Shown here one piece after another: positions 54,979 to 64,000 of a DNA stretch of 64,000 nucleotides; position 1 is the first letter of the stretch; each line of letters begins with the position of its first letter. This DNA is from Centrapalus pauciflorus. Taxonomy: Eukaryota > Streptophyta > Magnoliopsida > Asterales > Asteraceae. The DNA lies in the NCBI GenBank assembly GCA_020465985.1, contig JAANYP010000814.1:1-64000 (forward strand). Direction: 5' to 3'. Below the pieces are notes generated by a model. The model was not told the DNA's origin and did no database searches. It saw nothing but the letters and a program-made list of their open reading frames with translations. Both the position numbers and the translations under genes were made by a program.

Positions 54979-57381
54979 TGTCACACCCTGCTACCTCAGT
55001 TGGCAAAGAATCGTGACGTCGCGGAAGCACAATCATAATCAAGTGAACGACCACTATATGGACGTTTTCAGAAAATACATCGATTTAACTTAAAAATAAG
55101 GAATGTTTTACACACCATCATGAAATGTAAATAGTTCGCAAAATACAGAGATTCGACTACATAATCAAAAGATTTATAATAATGCAAATAAATCTCTATG
55201 GGTTGATGAAAATATTGCGACTCCAAAATATGCGGAAGCCTCAGGTTACTTCCGATGAATGCGCATGCTTAATTACCTGAAAATACATGTTAAAATACGT
55301 CAACAAATTGTTGGTGAGCTCATAGGTTTACACGAAAAGACCAATTGTATGGACATTATCAGATGAGTTGAATTTATAAAACTTAAATTCCATGTATGTA
55401 TTACATAAACCATCATGCAACCGAAGCTTAATTAAATGAGTTTGCCCTGTGCAGTATCCCCGACTGTGATACCATGTGTTAAATATAAATGCATTCCACT
55501 GTTAGCCGGTTAAGACTAACCCGAATGGGGGACATGACTCCCAATAGATCTATCCATAATATATTCGCGCTTTCAAATAAATGTAATTAATGGTTCATGA
55601 TATGAGGGTTGATGGATCTACATAAACACATGTGTAATACATATAAGAAATAAACAGTTTTGATGTCCATATGAAAATAGAGCATGTATTTTCACCCCAA
55701 TAGATAGTGAAAATAGGGGCTATGAAGACTCACCGTGAGTGCGATGGCAAATACGAGCGTAAAATGAAAATTTGCGTTGTTGATGGGTGATGAAACCGGA
55801 TGTGTTTAAACGAGTCCAAGACGATATGAGGGACTTAATAACTCCCATATATGATAATATGTATGTATAAAGGTTTTTATGTTTTAAATCACCCAACTTT
55901 ATAAGTTTATAAATAAAACCCATTTAAAACGTCAAGTTTATATATATATTTTCCAGCTTTTTAAAGGTTTTTCGGCCTATTTTGATGTTGTTTTCGACCA
56001 AGCTCCAAAACTATTTGGGCTTTGGTTTTCATAGACATAAAACGACTATATACAAAGAATTTTTAAAGTTAGAAACAGCCATTTTCGAGGTGTTTTAGGT
56101 TGGGGAAAAAGCTCGTTAAAAACTCTATGTTGGCCATTTTTGAGCTGTCAAACTTTCGGGTTCCCAAATAATATTTGAGGGTCCGAAACTCCATATTAAA
56201 TTAAGAAAATCTCCAGATTTTTTTGTTAAGACATAGATCTAACTTTTGAGACAATAATCAACTCATTTCGTTAAGTTATGAATTAGTTATGATTTTTCAA
56301 ACCCGACGTAATAATTCTGCCGAAAATCCGGATTTCATAAACTTTAAACAACTTGTGATTCTTGTTGTTTATTCAAAAACCACTTGTATAAATGGTTATA
56401 AAACACATTTATATAACTTGTTTTCATAATATATATACTTACATAATGTGTTTATATATTTATAAACACATTTGAAGAAAACAAACTTAAAACAAAACTA
56501 ATGATTTATAAACTTGAGTTTTTATGAAACTTGTTGTTGTTGGTGAGTATATATATTATGCAAGACTTATATAAACAATAAATATAAGAGATTATAAGTT
56601 AGTATTTACTTACTTTGGGGTATTATAAGTATGCAAATGAGAAGAAGGTTGGATCTTGAAAGATTTCACCAACAACACTTGCAAAAATGAAGAACACTTG
56701 AAAGAAGAGTTGTGTGCAAGGTGTGTGTGTTTGTGGCTGGATCAAAGAGAGGAGAAAAGAGAGTTTTGGTGTGAATCAAATGAATGGAAAAGCTCTCTAT
56801 TTATAGAGAATTAAAAGGTCTTTCAAATGATTGAAGACATGGATGTTGAGTGCAAATCTTGCAAAGCATGGAGAAAAGACGAAGACATTTGATGTTGATT
56901 GTGCATGGGTGTTTTAATAAAAAAAATTGAAGTCAACACCTATATGTGTACCTCCTATGGCCGGCCACCTACATGGTATTTCCATGTATTTCCATGTATT
57001 TTTGTATAAATATATTTAGAATGTATTCTTGTATTTTCCTTTTTTTGTAAATTCATAAAAACTTTTGAATGCATTTTTTTAATGAATTGTTTTAGTCTTG
57101 CATAATTAATGTTAAGTAAGTGTATTAATGCATGATTAGTGTCACTAATCTTAATTTAGTTATGTACTTAGTTGAATTAATCCATCATATCATAAATCGA
57201 TCAGATTAATTGATTTGCCGATTCATCGCACCAATGAAATTGTTTCTAATTGACTTGAATTCCCTTATGAACTTTGTTAATCACTTTGATTAATTGCTAA
57301 TGACCACTGTTTAGGTTATAATTTGCTAATAAATACTGATTAGGTCATAGTTGCTAACCTGGTTTATTGCCGGATATTACA
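54979..57381 (-). repeat. 5' LTR of outer gypsy (2,403 bp)
   Basis: It pairs with 36755-39200, with many substitutions (about 18 in a 320-bp sample) and no long TA run. Minus-strand TATA box CTATAAATAG at 56797-56806. The flank cttag at 57382-57386 is the duplication. Confidence 0.93.
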
Positions 57382-57861
57382 CTTAGAGTATGATCAGAAC
57401 AATATAGAAACTCAAAATCACAGACTTAGTACAAACACAGTATGAACACTCTCATAATGTAACAAGTACCTACAATGTTAGAAAAATGCAAACAGATTAT
57501 AAATTCAGACTATCTCCCTCTCAAACGTATGTTCTCTCCCCCTACAAAGTGCAACATTACACTTGCCAGAATAAATACATCAAAACAGTAACCACCAACG
57601 TCTATGGGATCCATGTTAGCACAATAGATATAAAATCTATATGACATATTTTCAACATTGTTTGATTTTATCACCGATAGGTTTTTCAAATAATCATTGT
57701 GAAATACTATCATTAAGTACTACTCATATTTGTTTAGGCCATGTCACTTTGGACATGTTTTTATAGTCTCGTGGATAGTTGATTCTTTGTGTCCTATAAT
57801 GAAATTTGGCTACAGGCCCAATGTGCATTAAAAGAATTCGAGACTGAAGTTGATGACTTCT
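57382..57861. other. Unannotated AT-rich stretch
   Basis: 480 bp between the outer gypsy and the next LTR, continuing the target sequence of 35107-36754. It contains tctccctctc and tctccccctac (about 57513-57545), again purine tracts on the minus strand. No gene seen. Confidence 0.45.
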
Positions 57862-58985
57862 TGTAGGTCCCGAAAGGTTTCCCAAGTATATAGCCTTAAG
57901 CTGTAGAGGGGGGTGAATACAGCTATTTAAAAACTACACACTCTTTTCTCAATATTTGTATGTATTATCAACAGAAGTTAATTACAAACAGGCTTGAATG
58001 CGGAAAGGTTCAAGCTGAGATGACAGATACAACAGTATGTTAACTAATCTAAGACAGACTTAAACTAGTTACAATGAATACACTCACTAAAAGTTACTCA
58101 CTATGTTTACAAGACTCAAGGAAATAGCTTGAATAAGAAAAGCTTAGACACCAAGCACTGTTTTATTCAAGCAGACTTGCATGCATGAAAGACACACTTG
58201 AATGCACGTTCACTCTTGGCTTCAGCACTTAGCTTTTTGGCTTAACCTTTCAATCCTTGGAAGTTTCCTTTTATACTCTCTCAGAGGATCTAGGAGAAGC
58301 TTCTTCATTGGACGAAAGGAAAAAGGGAAAGTCTTGTTGAAAAGACAACATAAACTTTTCTGCACATTTCTGAAAAGCAGACTTGTCTTCATGTGTGCAG
58401 AACTTTTGTCTTTTCTTTTTGTCTACTGTTTCATTAGCTTTAACCAAATAAGGAATGTCAACTTTGCGTCTTTCTTCCTTTGTTAAGGCCTATTTTGATA
58501 TAAGAAAAGGTCTGTCACCCTTTTTCAAATATCCTTTTGTCTTCATGTGACAGAACAGCGTGGGTAGGCTGAGCAGTTCTGTTTTCCACTTTGTCTTCGA
58601 CTTTGTAAACTGATCTTTTAGCCAAAAACAATACATGAGGACTTGGAAACATATTCCATAGAGTGTTTAGCCTGTTCACAAAGAACAGGTTCTGTTCACA
58701 AAGAACAGAACACTTGTAAACTGCCCAAGCTGCTCGCCAGTGTAGAGCAGCGTAGACAGTTTATGTTCAGCCTGTTCAGCAGACTGAACAGCTTGGGTAA
58801 ACTTTCTTTGTTGCAACACATGCAACATATAGAACAGCTTTGGACTGATATTGCAAATCATTTTTAGGTTTCAATAAGGCAATAACAGGCCTTAAATTCA
58901 ACCTTCAAAAGCATCAACAGGTTTGATTAAGAATCTCCCCCTCAGATGCAGAACAGGTTTGACTGAGGCCTTTTTGTGCCTAACA
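57862..58985 (-). repeat. 3' LTR of minus-strand copia-type element (1,124 bp)
   Basis: Minus-strand sense TGTTAGGCAC...GGGACCTACA, homologous to the solo LTR at 29239-30329. It contains GTATAAAAGG on the minus strand (58267-58276) and the paired short hairpins around 58670-58710 (cctgttcacaaagaacagg and ctgttcacaaagaacag). The stretch 58986-59337 beyond the LTR holds the PPT and AT-rich untranslated sequence. Confidence 0.9.
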
Positions 58986-59337
58986 ATCTTCCCCTATTTG
59001 CAATAACCAGTCTAAGCTGGCCTTATCAAAAATCACTATATATTTTTACAGTACATTTGCTGAAATAAAATTACAACATCAAAGTAAAGTAAAAGATCAG
59101 TTTATATATACACTGATTCTTGATTACATAAAACAACACATGTTTTTACAAAACTACAACTGATATACTGATGTATATTACAACTGATGTAAAAGAAAAA
59201 TTACAACTTATGTAAATGAATTACAACTAATGTACAGCAGGTTTTGGACTGTTGGTGTTGGGAGCAGATAATGGTAAGCCTGTCCAACTGATGGACAGCT
59301 TCCATTCTTCACCTACCCAGATGGTAGATGGACTTTA

Positions 59338-61976
59338 CTATAGTGGAGGAGGACCTTCAAACATCTTTTCTAGTTGCTCCCTTGTATCCTCAAGTTCTTC
59401 CATTTCACTTCTGATGATCATAAACTTGGGATCTTCAAGTTCACCTCTCTCATAAAAGCCTCTGAGTTGATCCCAGACGGCTGCTCTCCACCTGCTTGAC
59501 TGCCTAAATGAAGCTGCAAGTCTGAAGGCTACAAGCTGTCTCAGATCCACCTTGTATAGATCTGATGCTCTTTGAAAGCAGTTCTTCTGAGTTAAGGGAT
59601 CTACAAAAAATGCCCCCAGCTCAGGCTCTTCAATAATCTTGACATCTTCAAACTCTACTCCACTAGGATGGCTGTAGTCAACTCCCTTCATCTCAATAGC
59701 ATAGTCACCCTGTTCAATTAAGATGAGGAGTTGTTCAAGCTCAGTGTCTTTCCTTGTCCTCCTGGCCTTTATTTTTGGTTGTGTCACATAGACACCTTCA
59801 CTAACTTCTTTTGAGATCAGGCCAAGATTCTTCACTCTCTCCATCAACTTTTTGACCATATGCCCTGATTGTCTTTGCCGTTTCTGACTTAGATTCACTC
59901 AGAGCAACTGCCAACTCAATCCATTCCCTGTACCCCATCTGTGCAACATCAGTGTAGTCATACGTTTCTAGTTCAGGGCTAGTTGCACCCATTCTGGTTA
60001 TTTTCAACTTCCACTGACTGCCTTTTCTTAATATGGGAACAGCTTTGACAATTGCTTCCTTGGCAAGCCTTCTATCAGCAACATCCTGAAATTTTCTTCT
60101 GGCCAAGTTGTCAAAGTGGAACTGAGCTCTTGCAGAGGGTACTTGTGTTTTGGTCACAGAGACCTGAGCACCCTTTTCTTTTTCAGCTTCCTTCTCTCCT
60201 GCTGATCCCTTAGCAGCTTCCATTAATTTCTTTTGCACTTCCAGAGAGGACATTTTAACTTTCCTTGCCTCTTGAAGAGCAAAAGTCTTAGCAGCTTTGG
60301 CAGATTCTTCTTCTTTCCTTAGAGCTTCCAGGGCTTGAAGCTGTTCTTCTCTGAACTCAAAGTATTAGTGCATGGGAAGACCCATTTCTTTAGCCCTGGC
60401 TTTGTGTAATTTAATTTCTGCTGCTTTCTGCTGCTGGGGATCAACTGCTGCTTTTTCTTTTTCTTTAGCTGCTGTAGTGACAGCAGCTTCAGGACTTTCC
60501 TCCTCTTCTTCTTCTTCTTCTTGTAGAATCAGATGCCTCCTTCTGCTGCTTAGACTGAGCAGGGATTGGAGATTCAGCCTGAGTAGGCTGAGCAGCCTGG
60601 GAGGCACCTTCCATTGTACCTGTATCAGATTCTCCTGTTGGTTGACCAGTGAGTATTGCAGGCACGGATTTCTCCTTAGGAGAAGAGGTCTTCTCCCCCT
60701 TAGACTTAGTCTTCGAGGCAGATGACTTCTCCCCCTTTGAAGGAGATGTACCAGCACCTTCAACACCTGGTCTGCCTAAAGACACGAAGTCAGCAGGCTT
60801 GCCAGCAGTTTTGGCAGCAGGCTTGGGGCCAACAAGGCTGTTCACTAAGAAGGCCAAGTTGTCCTTTACCTCTGCAAACTGGGAAAGACAGGATTGAAGA
60901 GGAAAGGCCTGGGTGTCAGCAAGAGAGGTCAGTTTGACAATGTTTTCCCTATCAGAAGCTGTGAACAACAGGCTTTGAAGCTGTGCAAGATGGAGTTCAA
61001 GGGAATCTTGCACATCAGCAAGGTCTGATGACACAGAATTTGATATGGAGCCAATGACAGTGTTCAAACTGGCCAAGGTGGCAGGAAGAGTAGAATTGCA
61101 AGAAGTGAGAAGAGATTACAGCTGTTGAGATATAGCTGCCATTGAGGACACTGAGTCCTGTTGGAGTGAAAGAATAGAGGAAAGGGAAGTAGAGACACTT
61201 TGCAGCTGTGCAGTGAGTGCAAGCAGCTGTGGAGAATTATCAGGTTGTGAAGTGGCTGGGAAGGAATCCTTGAACAGATCAAAGAATCCCTTAAGCTGTT
61301 CAGACACAGAGTCTGAAATGAGAGAAGGTAGAGAGGACATGGAAGATTCTAAAGAACTAACTTTGTTGGTCAGCAGAGTAAGCTGATCCTTCAAAGGCAG
61401 GTCTTTAGGAGATGGAGGTGTATGGGTGGACTGTTTAGATTGTGTTGAGGGAGATGAAGAAGATGAGGTTGGTGTATGAGGATGTGATGGAGAGGGAAGA
61501 GGAACATTTGAAAGAAGTTCCATAGCCTGGGCAAAAGTAATATAGCCCAGCTTGGAGGGGTCAAAGGGTCCCTCAGCAGTGGCAGTAGCTGCATCATCAG
61601 GAGAAGGGGTTGATGTTGGGGGCCTTTCAGATGCTGCTTGTGTTGCAACACCTTCATTAAGGCCAGTGGGTCTTCCCTCTGCAGTGCCTTGGTGTAAAAG
61701 CACCTCATCATGGGGAGATGGGATATACATTTCAACATCAGCAGTGGTGAAACCTGCTGATGGAGTTTACATAGAAGGGCAACCTCACCCAAGGGATGGT
61801 GTGTTCCCTGAGGTTCATCAGCTTGGGTTGTTGGTCCCTCAGCAGCTGTTTGGTGTAGAACAGCTGTATCATAGGGAGCAGAAATTTGAGGTTGAGCTGC
61901 TGATTGGTCTATACCAGCAGTGTGGACACCTCGTGCGGACTCAGGATGTAGAGAAGTTTGAGGAGGGGACAGTGTG
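59338..61976 (-). pseudogene. Env-like third ORF of minus-strand copia-type element, decayed
   Basis: Coding pieces read downwards: from the truncated edge to about 61740 (HPESARGVHTAGIDQSAAQ); 61730-61116; stop 61116-61118; same frame to about 60540; a shift in an (aga)n run near 60515 into 60253-59801 with a TAA in between; and a further shift near 59890 into 59898-59338. The protein is Ser/Pro-rich at first, then a long helical region (LTLLTNKVSSLESSMSSLPS, DVQDSLELHLAQLQSLL), a Lys-rich linker, an acidic Glu run, a helical Lys/Glu segment and a C-terminal domain with FRLAASFRQSSRWRAAVW. No membrane segment recognised. Function unknown. Confidence 0.72.
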
Positions 61977-63960
61977 TGTAACATCCCGTTTTCAGAGTTA
62001 TTGCGTGGAATTATTTTAGTGGATGTTTAATATATTATTATTGCGTGGGTCCAATGAGAACCCGATTAGTGGATATATACGTGTCGGGTTGCGAGTTACG
62101 TGTCTCCGGGTAATTAAATTAGTGGATTAATTATACAATTGAGTTCGTGGATTTAATTGGGTTGAGTGGAGTTTAATTGTGAAAATTGAGTATCGGGTTC
62201 GGGTTATGGGGTTGGAACCCGTCTAAAAGTGGAAAGAATATATGCGTGCGTTTCCTTTCCTTCATTTCCTTATTTGGAAACCTAAAGTGTGTGTGTGAAA
62301 GTGTGTGTACATGAGTTTCAACTGCAAGAAAGCTTCTAAATCTGATAATTATTGCTGGAATTGATCTTCATCTCCATTGTTGTGTGTTCTTAAAGATTTG
62401 AGGTAAAGTTTTATGGGTTTGAGATCAAAATTCGTATATGTATGTGTTAGGCTTGAGGGTTTTGGTTTCTGGAAGTTGTGGATCTGATATGTATTAGTTT
62501 AAATGTGTTTTGGGGACTGATATCGAATTTGAGAGGTTGAGCCTCTGGTTTTCGCCATTTTCAGCGACCTGCACAGACCTGCATCATCGTGAGCGCGGCC
62601 GCGATGGGCCAGGCGCGACCGCGATGCAGGCGTGGCCGCAGTCCCTGGGCGCGGTCCGCGTTCGGGGCTGGTTGGCCGGGTAGGTTCGGGGCGTCGTCTG
62701 CTTGTTCGGGGTGGTGTCATGGGTCATATGTGGTTGTGATAATTGTGTTTGGGTTTCATTTGTGTTCGGTTGGGTTTGTATTGATCTGTGGAGATCTGTG
62801 TTGATTACAGGTTCGAGCCGACCGCATTCTGAGCAGCGATAGAGTTCGGGTTTCGATTGCTTTCGGGTATCGGTGAGTACCCGAGTTCTTTTCTAAACCG
62901 CGGGATGATTTTTCGAGTCATGATTGTGTAGCTAGTTTCGTCTACGTGTATATTGTGTATTGTGAATGAGACAGGGACGCGAATAGCCGGTATGCTTCTA
63001 TTCCCACATATATGTTATACGTGCATGAGACGAGATCCAGTGGTATGTGATGTGATATGTGTATGAGATTGAGCTGGAAGGTGCAGGTATGATCTTTTCT
63101 ACCCGATACGTGTTATATGTGTTTGAGTGCAGGTGTCCGCGATATGTGATCGCGCAGGCTGACTGTCCCTAACCAGTCACGAGATATGAGGCTGTATATA
63201 TACGGCAGTGATATTGCCAGGTCGCTCCTGTGCCTATTGAGTAGCTAACCGCTGCTGTGTGCAGCCTGTTAGCTGGGGAACGTGGTCCCCTTTTGAGCAG
63301 AGATATGTGTTATGCATTGAGTTGCATAATTGAGCAGAGATATGTGTTGTGCATCGAGTTGCACATATATGTTGAGATATTCTGTGTTGTGCATCGAGTT
63401 GCACATATATGCTGAGATATTCTGTGTTGTGCATCGAGTTGCACATATATGCTGAGATATTCTGTGTTGTGCATCGAGTTGCACATGTATGCTGAGATAT
63501 TCTGTGTTGTGCATCGAGTTGCACATATATGCTGAGATATTCTGTGTTGTGCATCGAGTTGCACATATATGTTGAGATATTACTGTATTGTGCATGCTAT
63601 ATGTGTTATCGTGCAGAGTCTAACCCTCGCGTACTCACGAGCTTCCAAGCTTACGTATTCGAGTCTACCATGTTCAGGGTATCAGGGGAAGAGATGAGTA
63701 GCTGGGTTTGCTGGTCAGGGGATTGCGGATAATCGAGGACGGTGTATCTGCCTTGCTAGGGATTATGTTAGTGTTGGCTGTGTTAGCATCTTTTGGGGAT
63801 GTTGTAATCTAGTGAATTATGTGTTAATGACAATTATGTGAAAGTTTAAATTATCAGTGATTTCGAGTTATCCTATGACATGTGTTTAATGGAGTATTGA
63901 GATGTTGCCACCTGTGTATTGAGTCGATGTGGCATTTATGTGCTCGGGGAGGGTGTTACA
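61977..63960 (+). repeat. 5' LTR of a plus-strand gypsy element (1,984 bp)
   Basis: It begins TGTAACATCCCG at the break in the minus-strand env-like ORF and ends GGGTGTTACA, four bases before a PBS. It contains a GC-rich patch (about 62590-62690, repeated gcggccgcg/gcgcg words) and a 40-bp tandem array. The element's coding region lies beyond the window. The left flank is gtgtg; the duplication cannot be checked. Confidence 0.88.
63320..63596 (+). repeat. 40-bp tandem repeat array inside the LTR
   Basis: About 6.5 units of exactly 40 bp (gcacatatat starts at 63361, 63401, 63441, 63521 and 63561, with gcacatgtat at 63481). Each unit contains tgtgcatcgagttgcaca, a 6-bp stem with a 6-nt loop. 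Confidence 0.95.
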
Positions 63961-63964
63961 TTGA

Positions 63965-63976
63965 TGGTATCAGAGC
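63965..63976 (+). other. PBS of the rightmost gypsy element, initiator tRNA-Met
   Basis: tggtatcagagc four bases after the LTR end at 63960. Confidence 0.92.
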
Positions 63977-64000
63977 TTGTGGTTTCAGTATTGAGTATCA

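Larger units (their letters stand above)
36755..57381 (-). mobile_element. Outer Ty3/gypsy element (minus strand), split by an inner gypsy
   Basis: LTRs at 36755-39200 and 54979-57381 are flanked by a perfect duplication cttag (36750-36754 and 57382-57386). On the minus strand the order is 5' LTR, PBS, an extra ORF, gag, pol, PPT, 3' LTR. The inner element at 42421-52620 interrupts the protease. Without it the length is about 10.4 kb. The integrase ends in a chromodomain-like module, which suggests a Tekay-type chromovirus (moderate confidence). Sampled LTR divergence is about 5-6%, and every ORF is broken. Confidence 0.93.
57862..61976 (-). mobile_element. Copia-type element of the TGTTAGGCAC family, 3' end only (minus strand)
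   Basis: On the minus strand an env-like ORF region (61976-59338) is followed by a spacer, a PPT (aaataggggaagat, 58998-58986) and a 3' LTR (58985-57862). It is truncated at 61976 by the LTR of a plus-strand gypsy element. The LTR family is that of the solo LTR at 29239-30329. Copia/Sirevirus assignment rests on the extra ORF before the 3' LTR; pol is not visible. Confidence 0.78.

Noticed and set aside
63234..63595. Repetitive minus-strand ORFs, and a CRISPR-like look, over the 40-bp array
   Set aside because: The ORFs arise because the 40-bp unit has no stop in several frames. The units are contiguous tandem copies without unique spacers, and the context is a plant LTR.

Overview
This window is plant nuclear DNA made almost entirely of nested LTR retrotransposons. 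I find no convincing host gene, tRNA, rRNA or CRISPR array. The lineages present are Sirevirus-type Ty1/copia with a third 'env-like' ORF, Athila-type Ty3/gypsy, Ty3/gypsy elements with LTRs over 2 kb and a chromodomain-like integrase tail, and an endogenous caulimovirid fragment. They point to an angiosperm, probably a eudicot. The style of the gypsy 5' ORF and of the copia third ORF recalls Asteraceae elements I know, but that is recollection and not a search result.

Left part (1-31861, + strand). The window opens inside the pol gene of a Sirevirus (element A, 1-7212; pol end, spacer, env-like ORF, PPT, 3' LTR). Its 3' LTR abuts an Athila integrase at the first catalytic Asp. The Athila element (7213-31861) is split three times: by a caulimovirid fragment (7693-9628), by a complete Sirevirus (element B, 11117-25256, TSD aaaac) and by a solo LTR (29239-30329, TSD tgcat). 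Athila sequence between these includes two tandem, divergent 3' ORFs and its own 3' LTR (30790-31861).

Middle (31862-36754). This holds a decayed env-like ORF of another LTR element, a 237-bp inverted-repeat element exactly where a 3' LTR would be expected, and AT-rich sequence without genes.

Right part (36755-57381, - strand). An outer gypsy element with 2.4-kb LTRs (TSD cttag) was invaded by a related gypsy element (42421-52620, TSD tatcg) in the codons for the protease active site. Both carry an extra ORF between the primer binding site and gag. The inner LTRs carry an array of 21-23 bp units; the outer LTRs do not.

End (57862-64000). The 3' end of a minus-strand copia-like element (env-like ORF plus 1.1-kb LTR of the solo-LTR family) is cut at 61976 by the 5' LTR and PBS of a plus-strand gypsy element that leaves the window.

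Age order. By-eye LTR comparison gives about 0.8% divergence for the inner gypsy, about 1.6% for Sirevirus B and about 5-6% (sampled) for the outer gypsy. This agrees with the nesting. Nearly all ORFs carry nonsense codons or frameshifts. The best preserved are the pol of Sirevirus B and the inner gypsy 5' ORF.
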